The position numbers and the translations under genes are program-made. DNA of 64,000 bases from Streptomyces venezuelae (GTDB lineage Bacteria > Actinomycetota > Actinomycetes > Streptomycetales > Streptomycetaceae), in assembly GCF_008642335.1 (NCBI RefSeq), contig NZ_CP029191.1:4526001-4590000 (forward strand), written 5' to 3'. Shown piece by piece: positions 10,798 through 18,058 of the stretch. Every line of letters starts with the position of its first letter. Within the stretch, counting starts at the first letter, position 1. The notes under the pieces were generated by a model. The model saw only the letters and a list, made by a program, of their open reading frames with translations, ran no database searches and was not told the origin of the DNA.

Positions 10798-10988
10798 TCA
10801 CCCGAACGTGTGGTCGGGCGAGGTGAGGGTGCGTATGAGGGCGGCGAAGGCGGTGGGGCTTGTGGTGAGTGTGGTGGTGGGGGCGTCGCTCTCTTGGAGG
10901 TGGATCCGGCCGGTGGGGTGCGCTGCCACGTAGACGCAGTTCGCTTGGTCGCCGCTGAAGGAGGACTTCTGCCAGTCGGCGTACTCAT
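10798..10988 (-). pseudogene. Third DUF397 gene, start frameshifted
   Basis: A clear DUF397 domain (ADWQKSSFSGDQANCVYVA, then HLQESDAPTTTLTTSP and FAALIRTLTS) ends at 10798. The family reading frame has no ATG, GTG or TTG between the upstream in-frame stop and the domain. The expected start ATGAGTAC at 10988 is one base out of frame with the rest. A single-base indel after the start codon would explain this. Either the copy is broken, or there is a sequencing error, or an unusual start is used. It is the third tandem copy after two intact DUF397 genes. Confidence 0.7.
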
Positions 10989-10993
10989 GCCGG

Positions 10994-11206
10994 TCACCGC
11001 GGTCGGTCGGTGCCGGTTGCCGTGGTTGTGCGGGCGGTGAGTGTGCGCATGAGGTTGGCCAGAGCTACTGGGGTGGTGGTCAGGATCGTGGCGGGGTGGT
11101 CGCTTTCGTGGAGGTGGACAGTGCCGTCGGGGGCGGCGGCGAGGTAGACGCAGTTGGCGCCTGCTCCCTCGCTGAAGGAGGACTTCTGCCAGGTGAGAGT
11201 GCTCAT
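10994..11206 (-). CDS. DUF397 small protein (second copy)
   Basis: A 70-residue protein with the complete DUF397 signature: STLTWQKSSFSEGAGANCVY, then VHLHESDHPATILTTTP and LANLMRTLTA. DUF397 proteins occur in Streptomyces beside XRE/DUF5753 regulators and have been described in the Scr1/Scr2 pair as toxin-antitoxin-like partners. The ATG overlaps the stop of the preceding DUF397 gene in an ATGA arrangement, so translation is coupled. The start is supported by this overlap and by the family N-terminus. Confidence 0.9.
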   Translation of the reverse strand: MSTLTWQKSSFSEGAGANCVYLAAAPDGTVHLHESDHPATILTTTPVALANLMRTLTARTTTATGTDRPR

Positions 11207-11412
11207 TTCGGGGCTCCCTGGAGGGGGCGAGAAGTGGTGGTGAGGGTTCGTATGAGTGCGGCGAACGTAGCGGGGTGGGTGGTGAGGGTTGTGGCGGGGG
11301 CGTCGCTCTCCCGGAGGTGGACTGTTTCGGCATTGTGGCTCGCCGCGACGTAGAGGCAATTGACGCCTGCCCCGTCGCTGAAGGAAGACTTCTGCCAGAT
11401 GAGTTCAGTCAT
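11203..11412 (-). CDS. DUF397 small protein (first copy)
   Basis: A 69-residue DUF397 protein starting TELIWQKSSFSDGAGVNCLYVA and containing VHLRESDAPATTLTTHPATF. It overlaps the end of the XRE regulator gene by 4 bp and overlaps the next DUF397 gene through ATGA, so regulator and DUF397 genes form one transcription unit. The family role is as a small partner of the XRE/DUF5753 protein; biochemical activity is unknown. The close similarity of the tandem copies points to local duplication. Confidence 0.9.
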   Translation of the reverse strand: MTELIWQKSSFSDGAGVNCLYVAASHNAETVHLRESDAPATTLTTHPATFAALIRTLTTTSRPLQGAPK

Positions 11413-12311
11413 CGTCGGGCTCCGCTGTGGGCGTAGTGGATGTGCTGGACGAGACCCAGGGAGTCTCGGTCTTCGAGGCGGTCCGGTGTGCTCTCGTTCA
11501 CGATGGGCGCCAGTGCGCTGGCGCCCAGAGCGGCGATGGTCGCTCGGTACTGGGAGATCGCTTCACTGTCGTGCAGGGTCATGCCGGCGGCGGGGTGCTC
11601 GACGAAGACGGTTTCCAGTCCCGGCACTCCCGGGGAGAGGAGGAGGAACGGGGCGCTGCGCCAGGCCTGTGTCCCCTGGTCGAACGATAGGACCTGGATG
11701 GTGACGTGGGGGTTGTTGGAGCTACGGATCAGGTGCGCCAGTTGGTTGCGCATGACCTGAGGGTTGCCGACGACCATGCGTAGGGCCGCCTCGTGGATGA
11801 CGGCGTGGAGGTGGGGCGGGTGTTCGCCGGTGAGGATGCGCTGGCGCGCGAGGCGGAAGCGCACCAACGTGTCGATCTCGGCGGGCCTGGCGCTGGGCCG
11901 AGCGTTCTGGAAGAGCGTGCGCATGTACGACTCGGTCTGGAGCAGGCCGGGGATGAGCAGCGTCTCGTAACTCGCGATGCTGGTCGCCCGGTCCTCCAAC
12001 TCGGCAAGATCGAGCAGCTGCTGGGGCAGCTCCTTGCGGTACTCGGACCACCACCCCTTGCCGTTGCTTTCCGACAGGCGCACCAGTTCGTCGATGTAGG
12101 TACCACTAGTGCACCCGTACCGGGTTGCAAGGGTGTGGATGCGTTCCGTTGAGATGCCGGTTCTGGCCGCCTCGATGTGCGTCATGTGGGGTCGTCCCAC
12201 GCCGATCAACGCGGCCGCCTCGATGAGGTTGAGCCCCGCGTTCTCGCGCAACTTTCGGAGCTCGACGCCGAGTCGTCGCTGGCGCTCGGTGATGTGCTGC
12301 CGCAGTGCCAA
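11409..12311 (-). CDS. XRE-family regulator with DUF5753 domain
   Basis: Helix-turn-helix regulator of about 300 residues. The HTH_31/XRE domain covers roughly residues 10-70 (LGVELRKLRENAGLNLIEAAALIGVGRPHMTHIEA in two parts). The DUF5753 domain then runs to the C-terminus, starting near YETLLIPGLLQTESYMR and including FLLLSPGVPGLETVFVEH. TTG 12311 was chosen as start because GGGAGG lies 7 bases upstream; a longer reading to 12404 would enter the divergent promoter. In Streptomyces this family is encoded with DUF397 and HATPase partners and affects development or growth. An 11-bp motif shared with its promoter lies inside its own coding sequence. Confidence 0.88.
   Translation of the reverse strand: MALRQHITERQRRLGVELRKLRENAGLNLIEAAALIGVGRPHMTHIEAARTGISTERIHTLATRYGCTSGTYIDELVRLSESNGKGWWSEYRKELPQQLLDLAELEDRATSIASYETLLIPGLLQTESYMRTLFQNARPSARPAEIDTLVRFRLARQRILTGEHPPHLHAVIHEAALRMVVGNPQVMRNQLAHLIRSSNNPHVTIQVLSFDQGTQAWRSAPFLLLSPGVPGLETVFVEHPAAGMTLHDSEAISQYRATIAALGASALAPIVNESTPDRLEDRDSLGLVQHIHYAHSGARR
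12103..12113. promoter_or_regulatory. Intragenic copy of the promoter motif
   Basis: CCACTAGTGCA inside the XRE coding sequence is the exact reverse complement of TGCACTAGTGG at 12387-12397 in the promoter. An exact 11-bp match 284 bp away could allow looping between operator copies. It could also be chance, because the codons encode ordinary residues. Confidence 0.35.
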
Positions 12312-12383
12312 GGGTGGACCTCCCGGGAGTTCGGGCTCAGTTTGACGCCTCAAGGGTGAAGGTTCCACCGATTCAGGCAAGAA

Positions 12384-12401
12384 GGTTGCACTAGTGGCAC
12401 C
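12384..12401. promoter_or_regulatory. Operator candidate between XRE gene and HATPase gene
   Basis: GGTTGCACTAGTGGCACC is an imperfect palindrome around CACTAGTG in the divergent promoter region, 73 bp upstream of the XRE start and about 145 bp upstream of the HATPase gene. CACTAG-centred dyads flanking XRE/DUF5753 genes suggest autoregulation. Inferred from position and symmetry. Confidence 0.5.
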
Positions 12402-12543
12402 CACTCCCTACGTTGAGTGAGGCGACGCTCACGTCGGAAGCATCGCTGTCGACGCATTCCCCCGCCCTGCCCGCCCGCAAGGGCCACGTGGGGTCGGTCA
12501 TCCACCAGGCGAAACAGCGACCCCAACGCCATGGAGGCGTCTC

Positions 12544-12948
12544 ATGGGCGTACCCCCGCATGACCTCACGTCGGACAGACAAGACACCTACACCCTGTTC
12601 ACCCCCGGCAACGCCCACTCCGCCAAGATCTGCCGTGACTTCGTCCAGCGCACCTTGGAAACCCTCGGCCTCGGCCACCTCGGGGACACCGCCGCCCTCT
12701 GCACCTCAGAACTCGTGACCAACGTGCACCAGCACACGAAGAGCGACGTCCACCTGAGAGCCGCCGTCGCCACCACCCACGTACGCATCGCCGTGTACGA
12801 CGACGGCGACCAACTGCCCACGCCCCGCAGGCCCGACGCGGAGGAAGAGGGCGGTCGGGGGCTCTTCCTCGTGACCGCGCTGTCGGACGTGTGCGGGGTG
12901 ACGCCCGTGAGCGCGGGCAAAGGCGTGTGGTTTCAGCTCAATCGGTGA
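12544..12948 (+). CDS. HATPase_c-type ATP-binding protein (RsbW/SpoIIAB-like)
   Basis: A 134-residue GHKL-fold protein of the anti-sigma/serine-kinase-like group common in Streptomyces. The N box is CTSELVTNVHQHT, the G1 region is VAVYDDG-like (RIAVYDDGDQ), and the G2 loop is EEGGRGLFLVTALSDVCGV. These proteins may phosphorylate or sequester partners of alternative sigma factors. It is divergent from the XRE/DUF5753 gene, the usual neighbour of such proteins, and shares the promoter region with it. The 3' end overlaps the convergent NACHT gene 3 by 11 bp. Confidence 0.88.
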   Translation: MGVPPHDLTSDRQDTYTLFTPGNAHSAKICRDFVQRTLETLGLGHLGDTAALCTSELVTNVHQHTKSDVHLRAAVATTHVRIAVYDDGDQLPTPRRPDAEEEGGRGLFLVTALSDVCGVTPVSAGKGVWFQLNR

Positions 12949-15900
12949 GTGAGCCGTAGACATGTACGTCGATGTGGGCGGGGAGGTCGTCCACGCCTAC
13001 CGCCGCCGCGGGGACCGTCAGCTCCGTCAGGCTCGGGTGGTGGGCCAGGGCGGAGACGTCGATGGGGGTGTTCCGGTCCGGGTTGCCCTCGGGGCGGTTC
13101 TGCAGGAACAGCCGCTTCAGCTCCGGCGCCAGCGCACGCAGGCGTGCGACCGCCGCCGTCCAGGACGGATCGGGGCGGAGCTGGAGGTCGACCAGGCCGG
13201 GCACCGTCAGGTCCGGCGGGGCGAGCGTGAGGGCGTTCGCCGGCAGGTGCAGGGCCAGGGGGCCCGGCAGGGCGGCGAACACCTCCCAGTCCGTCGCGGA
13301 CAGCACATCGTCGTCGTCGAACGTCACCCGCTCCAGCGTCGGCCACCGGGTCGCGAGGTGCAGGTCGGTGAGGGAGGCCCGGGATTCCACGAGGCCGAGG
13401 AACCGCAAGGGGGCCTCGGCGGGGAACGGTGCCAGGCTCCACGGCTCCAGCGCGCCGACGACGCTGAGCCCGTCGAGGTGGCCGAGGGCACGCAGCGCCT
13501 CCGGCGTCAGCAAGGTCGGCGGGAACCTGTTGAGCAGCAGGAAGGTTGGCTCACAGGCCGCTATGAAGCGGGAGGCCACCGCAGGGGTGACGCCCGGCCT
13601 GATGTCCAGTTTTCGCGGACGCAGGCCCAGCCGGTCCAGCTCGGCGACCTGTTCGTCGGTGCGCAGGGTGAAGTGGATTCCGGTGCCGTCGAGTTGGGTG
13701 ATGATCTGCTCCGCGTACGCACGGCGGTCGTACCGTTGCCACCCCCACATCAGCTGACTGCGGACCCCGATACTCCGGTGCCGGGCGAACCGGGCGAGGA
13801 AGGGGATCGCCGCGTCGGAGTCCACGCGCGTCCCGGTGATCGTCACGTGCGTGGCCTCCTCGTCGGTCAGGCCGTCCGGCCCCGGCAGCAGGTCGAGCAC
13901 CATCGGCCCGACCTTCGCCAGCGCCTTCGCGTCCGCCACGTCGCGCGGCGGAATCAGCGCCGCCGTCCGCCGCTCCACCTCCTCCCGCACCGCGGGCGCC
14001 AACTCCGCCGCGTGTTCCAGGCAGGCGGCTGCCAACAAGTGGATCCGCTTGCGGGCCTGCTCCTCCGGGTGGCGGTCCCCGTGCGCGAGCAGGTCGCCCA
14101 GGATCTCCGCACGTTCACGCGGCCGCGCCTGCGCCACGGCCATGCGGATGACGTCCTCCCACTGGTCGTCCGCCGCATGCCCGGCGAGTACGCCGAAGTC
14201 GCCCTCGTCGACCGCCGCCCGCGCCCCCAGGAAGTCCTGGAATGTGCGGTGGACGAAGTCGACCGTGCCGGGTCCGGGTTCGCGCAGGAGGCCGCTGCGG
14301 TGCAGGAAGTGGGTGTAGACGGTTTGCGCGTCACCGAGGAGGGCCAGCTCCGGAACCGCGGGCAGCGCGTCCGCGATGATGGACTCGGCGCGCGAACGGT
14401 CCATCACCGTACGGCCGTTGCGGATCAGCCAGTACGCCAGCCGCTGGAGCAGCTGGAGCTGCGGCTCCTCGCGCAGCTCCGGGACCGCCATGTGGCGCTC
14501 CCGGTCCCGGCGGACCAGCAGCATGGACAGAGCCGCCGTGTACAGATCCTTGCGGCCCAGCGGCAGGAAGCCACGCCGGTCCCTGTGCAGGGCACAGATC
14601 AGGCCGCACATGAGCGGATTCGTGGCGAGGCGGCCCAGATCCGGCTTCGACCGCACCGCCTCCACGAGCTGACTCTCGTACGCGACGAGTTCCGCGTCCT
14701 CCTCCTGGACCCCCGTGGCCGCAGCCGCGTGCCAGCGCTCGATGAACGCCGCCACCTCCTCCTCCCGCATCGCGGAGAGTGTCAGCTCCGTGAAGCCCTC
14801 CTCGGTGAGCCAGTCCACGCGTACGGCCGACGGGCGGGACGTCACCAGCCAGCGGTTGCCCGGGAACGTGTCGATGAGGTCGCTCAGCCAGGCCCGGGTC
14901 CGGTCGCGTTCGGCGTCCGGGATCTCGTCGATGCCGTCGATGAGGACGAGGGCGCGGCCGGCCGACAGGACACGCGCCTCCCAGCCCTTCGGCTGGGTCC
15001 CCGCGAGCGGGCAGCCGACGGCGGCCAGGAAGTCCGCGGGGGCGGGCAGGCGCTCGCCGTGGCGGGTGAGGGTGCGCAGGGGGAGTACGTAGGGGACGCG
15101 GTCGTCGAGGTACGCCATGGACGGGTGTGTCGAAGACGGGGTCGGGCCCGCCACGTCCCTCCGCGTCGCGCTCACCGCAAGCCACTGCACGAGCGTGGTC
15201 TTGCCGGAACCCGCCTCGCCCCGGAGGAGGACGCGGTCGTGCGTGGCGAGGGCCTGGTCCGCGGGGAGCGGCGGCGCGTGCTCGGCGATCCCCAGCTCTT
15301 CCGCGTCGTGCCCCGTTTCCAGAAAGCGACGCTCCGCTTGCGTCAGATGGCGGAACGTCTGCGTGTGCGCCGGATCCACCGCCTCCAGCGACATATACGC
15401 CGCGTCCAGCGGCCACTTCCCCGGCGAGCCCGTCAGATCGATGCCGAAGATCGTCAGCTTGGAGTGCTTCTTCGCCACGTACGCCAGATAGCGCCGCTCG
15501 AAGGCGACGTCCTCCGAACCACCGGCGACCGGGGTGCGGGCGATCAACGCGTCGACCTTCGCGATCAGCTCGTCCTGCCCCCGGCTCTGCGCGACCAGCG
15601 TCGCCGCGACGAACGTGGAGCGCTGGGTGAAGAACTGCAGGATGTGCAGGCACGCCCACTCGGTGACCGAGTCGAGGTAGCGGGCGGCGTCCGCGGAGAG
15701 CCGCGAGTCCGGGGCCGCGCGAACAAGCTTCCGGGCCAGCTTCTCGTGGCCGAGCCGGACCGCCTGCACGTCGTTCATGTCGAGGTCGCCGAGCGACAGG
15801 AGCGCCCGGGTCAGGGCGTCGATGACCGCCTCGGTCTCGTCCGGCGGGAAGGGGCGCTCGCCGGGGGAGGCGAGGGAGGCCGCCACGAGCCGCTCCGCGA

Positions 15901-16078
15901 GGCGCCGCACGTCCCGGCCGCCCAGCGTGCGCTGCTCACCCCTGAACGACACCAGGGAGGAGAGCCGTACCGGCTTCTCCACCAGGCCCGCGCCGGGGCC
16001 CTCCCGTACGAACAGACGCTTGATCAGAGGGGCGACGGCACTCGACGCCAGGCGTGTGCCGATGACCGCGGGATCCAT
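12938..16078 (-). CDS. NACHT NTPase 3 with expanded LRR-like C-terminus
   Basis: The largest of the three paralogues, 1046 residues from ATG 16078 (DPAVIGTRLASSAVAPLIKRL matches protein 2). Walker A GEAGSGKTT is at 287-295, Walker B is ALVLIDGIDEIPD, and the sensor is LVTSRPSAVRVDW. RLATNPLMCGLICALHRDRRG and VDFVHRTFQDFLGARAA follow. It differs from 1 and 2 by an insertion before Walker A (residues 235-275) and by a C-terminus about 190 residues longer, with repeated short strand-turn units such as LRFLGLV, LTDLHLA, LERVTFD, LVDLQLR, LKRLFLQ and LTELTVP. That tail is LRR-like and is the likely sensor. It is transcribed alone, with its own upstream region. Confidence 0.88.
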   Translation of the reverse strand: MDPAVIGTRLASSAVAPLIKRLFVREGPGAGLVEKPVRLSSLVSFRGEQRTLGGRDVRRLAERLVAASLASPGERPFPPDETEAVIDALTRALLSLGDLDMNDVQAVRLGHEKLARKLVRAAPDSRLSADAARYLDSVTEWACLHILQFFTQRSTFVAATLVAQSRGQDELIAKVDALIARTPVAGGSEDVAFERRYLAYVAKKHSKLTIFGIDLTGSPGKWPLDAAYMSLEAVDPAHTQTFRHLTQAERRFLETGHDAEELGIAEHAPPLPADQALATHDRVLLRGEAGSGKTTLVQWLAVSATRRDVAGPTPSSTHPSMAYLDDRVPYVLPLRTLTRHGERLPAPADFLAAVGCPLAGTQPKGWEARVLSAGRALVLIDGIDEIPDAERDRTRAWLSDLIDTFPGNRWLVTSRPSAVRVDWLTEEGFTELTLSAMREEEVAAFIERWHAAAATGVQEEDAELVAYESQLVEAVRSKPDLGRLATNPLMCGLICALHRDRRGFLPLGRKDLYTAALSMLLVRRDRERHMAVPELREEPQLQLLQRLAYWLIRNGRTVMDRSRAESIIADALPAVPELALLGDAQTVYTHFLHRSGLLREPGPGTVDFVHRTFQDFLGARAAVDEGDFGVLAGHAADDQWEDVIRMAVAQARPRERAEILGDLLAHGDRHPEEQARKRIHLLAAACLEHAAELAPAVREEVERRTAALIPPRDVADAKALAKVGPMVLDLLPGPDGLTDEEATHVTITGTRVDSDAAIPFLARFARHRSIGVRSQLMWGWQRYDRRAYAEQIITQLDGTGIHFTLRTDEQVAELDRLGLRPRKLDIRPGVTPAVASRFIAACEPTFLLLNRFPPTLLTPEALRALGHLDGLSVVGALEPWSLAPFPAEAPLRFLGLVESRASLTDLHLATRWPTLERVTFDDDDVLSATDWEVFAALPGPLALHLPANALTLAPPDLTVPGLVDLQLRPDPSWTAAVARLRALAPELKRLFLQNRPEGNPDRNTPIDVSALAHHPSLTELTVPAAAVGVDDLPAHIDVHVYGSLTD

Positions 16079-16628
16079 GGGCGGGAGCGTAGTCCGGGTC
16101 ACATTCGCCGCGGGGTGGATCTAGAGGACCGGTGACATGCCGCACAGGCGATTTGACCGGTACTACGCGGAATAGTGGATATGCCGGTACGCCCGCCCGG
16201 GACCTTCGGCCCGCAACCTCCGGGACCTTGGACGCGTCCGGGCCCCACAGGCGGGGTCCGGCCGCGGACGCGGGTCAAGAGCGGCTGCGACGTGCGGTTA
16301 AACGTACGGATCCGGATGAAATTCTGTTACCAGGCCGTGGGGTAATTGTCCGGATTTCGAGGTGTCAAGCGGTCTAAATCCCTGCCTCGCGCTACGGCTT
16401 TCGTTAGTAGATGGGGGGTTTGGGCCCCGGGGCGGGTGGGGGTTACCAAGGGATGGCCGACCCGGCGATGCGTGGTCAGCGGGTGATCGATTCGCCCGCC
16501 CCGCCTGCCGGGTCCGTTCATGCCCCCCTCGGTCGTACGCGTCAGGCGTCGCCGCAGTCGTCATCGCAGTCGTCACGTCATCGCAGCCGTCACGGCACCG
16601 CGGTCGTCACACCCCGGAGGACATCCCC
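16079..16628 (+). promoter_or_regulatory. Long leader/promoter region of the M23 peptidase gene
   Basis: This 550-bp stretch has no convincing gene. It holds a stem-loop at 16238-16261 (CCGGGCCCC / GGGGTCCGG, one G-U pair) and a second at 16479-16499 (GCGGGTGA / TCGCCCGC). It also has an AT-richer patch around 16298-16400 and a repeat block at 16548-16610. I looked for the conserved blocks of the ydaO c-di-AMP riboswitch, common before Streptomyces wall hydrolase genes, and did not find them. Confidence 0.45.
16548..16610 (+). repeat. Short tandem repeats before the M23 peptidase gene
   Basis: Imperfect repeats of a 12-base unit GTCATCGCAGTC, interspersed with GTCAC, give an approximate 17-bp period (GTCATCGCAGCCGTCAC). 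The block ends about 10 bp before the GGAGG of the peptidase gene and would be part of its 5' leader. Confidence 0.55.
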
Positions 16629-17285
16629 ATGTCGAAGCGCACCAAGTCCCACCGTCCCGGCCCGTCGTTCTTCCGTACCCGCGTGGCCTTCGTCGTCGCG
16701 GGCGTCGGGATGTCGACGGCCCTCGGCGCCGGGGTCTCGGTCGCCGCCGGTGACACCAAGAGCGGTGGCGCCCTGCCCGGCGTCGCCGTGAACTCCGTCC
16801 AGGCCCAGGCCGCCGCCCAGGCGAAGAAGGCCGCGGACGTCAAGAAGGCCGCCGCCGCGAAGGTCGCCGCCTGGGTCGACCCGGTCAAGAACTACACGCT
16901 CTCCGCGAGCTTCGGCCTCGGCGGCACCATGTGGTCGCACAAGCACTCCGGCCAGGACTTCGCCGTGCCGGTCGGCACCGCGGTCGGCGCCGTGCACGGC
17001 GGCACCGTCGTCAAGGCCGGCCCGAACGGCGCCGGTGACGGCCCCGCGTACGGCAACGCCGTCGTGATCAAGCACAGCAACGGCACGTACTCCCAGTACG
17101 CGCACCTCTCGCAGGTCGACGTCCGGGTGGGCCAGGCCGTGGGCACCGGCCAGCGCATCGCTCTCTCCGGCAACACCGGCAACTCCAGCGGTCCGCACCT
17201 GCACTTCGAGATCCGTACGACGCCGAACTACGGCACGGCCGTGGACCCGGTCAAGTTCCTCGCGTCGGTGGGCGTGAAGGTCTGA
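16629..17285 (+). CDS. Secreted M23-family peptidoglycan endopeptidase
   Basis: LytM/M23 metalloendopeptidase of 218 residues, expected to cut peptidoglycan cross-bridges outside the cell. It has a basic N-terminus and a hydrophobic signal segment (VAFVVAGVGMSTALGAGVSVAA), then an Ala/Lys-rich helix (residues 55-75). The M23 domain follows, with zinc ligands in HSGQDFAVPVGT (HxxxD) and GPHLHFEIR (HxH). The ATG at 16629 is preceded by GGAGG with 8-base spacing; the longer upstream reading lacks this and has no signal peptide. It is the first core gene to the right of the NACHT island. Confidence 0.93.
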   Translation: MSKRTKSHRPGPSFFRTRVAFVVAGVGMSTALGAGVSVAAGDTKSGGALPGVAVNSVQAQAAAQAKKAADVKKAAAAKVAAWVDPVKNYTLSASFGLGGTMWSHKHSGQDFAVPVGTAVGAVHGGTVVKAGPNGAGDGPAYGNAVVIKHSNGTYSQYAHLSQVDVRVGQAVGTGQRIALSGNTGNSSGPHLHFEIRTTPNYGTAVDPVKFLASVGVKV

Positions 17286-17307
17286 CACCCGGGTCCACCG
17301 GGACCGC

Positions 17308-17901
17308 TCAGGCGCCCGTGTGCGCCCGCGTCACCAGATCGATGGCGACCTCCAGGATGGCCTTGCGCTTCTCCTCGGGGTCGCCTTCGACGTCCTTGAG
17401 CACGAACATCCCGCCGTGCATGGTGAAGAGCGCGCTGAAGCAGCGCACCTGGTCGGACATCGGTGCCTGCGGCTCCTTGAGGATCTCGTAGATCCCGAGC
17501 ATGCGGTCCTTGAAGCTCTCGCCGATCTTCAGGTCGCGGACCGTCGCCTGGTTCTCCTGCATGAAGCGGAAGAGCGGCGCGGCCTTGATGAGGATCTCGC
17601 TGTACCGGGTGAGGGTCTTCTGTTTGGTCTCAAGGGGGATCGGCCGCAGCTGCTCGTGACCCCAGGCGATCAGCTCGTCGATGGGCCTGGTGTGGTCATC
17701 GAAGATGCTGGTCAGGATGTCTTCCTTGGTCTTGAAGTGGTAGTAGAGCGCCGCCTTCGTGACCTCGAGGCGCTCGGAGATCTCGCGCAGCGACGTCTTC
17801 TCGTACCCCTGCTCGGCGAAGAGTTCGAGAGCCACGTCCTGGATGCGCTGGCGCGTGTTCCCGCGGCGGTGCTGCTTGCTCGTGCCTGTGCCCGTGCCCA
17901 T
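17308..17901 (-). CDS. TetR-family repressor of the adjacent efflux gene
   Basis: A 197-residue TetR protein. The N-terminal HTH (RIQDVALELFAEQGYEKTSLREISERLEVTKAALYYHF in parts) is followed by the ligand-binding helices. ATG 17901 is preferred because GAGGAG precedes it; an in-frame ATG at 17946 would give 15 more residues. It is divergent from a DHA2-type exporter, and the intergenic region contains two large operators, so repression of the exporter and of itself is likely. The inducer is unknown. Confidence 0.92.
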   Translation of the reverse strand: MGTGTGTSKQHRRGNTRQRIQDVALELFAEQGYEKTSLREISERLEVTKAALYYHFKTKEDILTSIFDDHTRPIDELIAWGHEQLRPIPLETKQKTLTRYSEILIKAAPLFRFMQENQATVRDLKIGESFKDRMLGIYEILKEPQAPMSDQVRCFSALFTMHGGMFVLKDVEGDPEEKRKAILEVAIDLVTRAHTGA

Positions 17902-17950
17902 CGGGGTGCTCCTCGGCTCCACTGAACTGGCTCCACTGAACTTCAAAGAA

Positions 17951-18022
17951 ACTTACTTGACGCCCGGCTAGTTACGGGTCTACCTTCCCCAGTGTAATCA
18001 ACTAGCCGGGCGGCAAGTAAGT
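17951..18022. promoter_or_regulatory. Paired TetR operators in tetR/MFS intergenic region
   Basis: Two 23-bp arms, 17951-17973 and 18000-18022, are reverse complements with a single mismatch, separated by 26 bp. Each arm is itself an imperfect dyad, TTACTTG with CTAGTTA (pattern TWACTWG), as expected for a TetR dimer site. The layout gives one operator for each divergent promoter. Confidence 0.75.
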
Positions 18023-18058
18023 ATCGGGGCCCCGGCATCGTACGGGGAGTGGGGAAAC

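Noticed and set aside
10743..11333. 196-residue minus-strand frame covering the DUF397 region
   Set aside because: Pro/Ser/Arg/His-rich translation is the out-of-frame reading of the tandem DUF397 genes.
5355..16078. Mobile-element origin of the NACHT island
   Set aside because: No transposase, integrase, att-like direct repeats or tRNA at the borders were seen, so mobility is not claimed although the content is accessory.
12962..16135. 1057-residue open frame antisense to NACHT gene 3
   Set aside because: Composition is Arg/Gly/Gln-rich with no motifs, while the minus strand encodes clear NACHT motifs. A high-GC shadow.
16079..16628. ydaO (c-di-AMP) riboswitch before the M23 peptidase gene
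   Set aside because: Expected from other Streptomyces wall hydrolase genes, but the conserved GAACC / CCGAATCC-type blocks were not found by eye. A covariance-model search would settle it.
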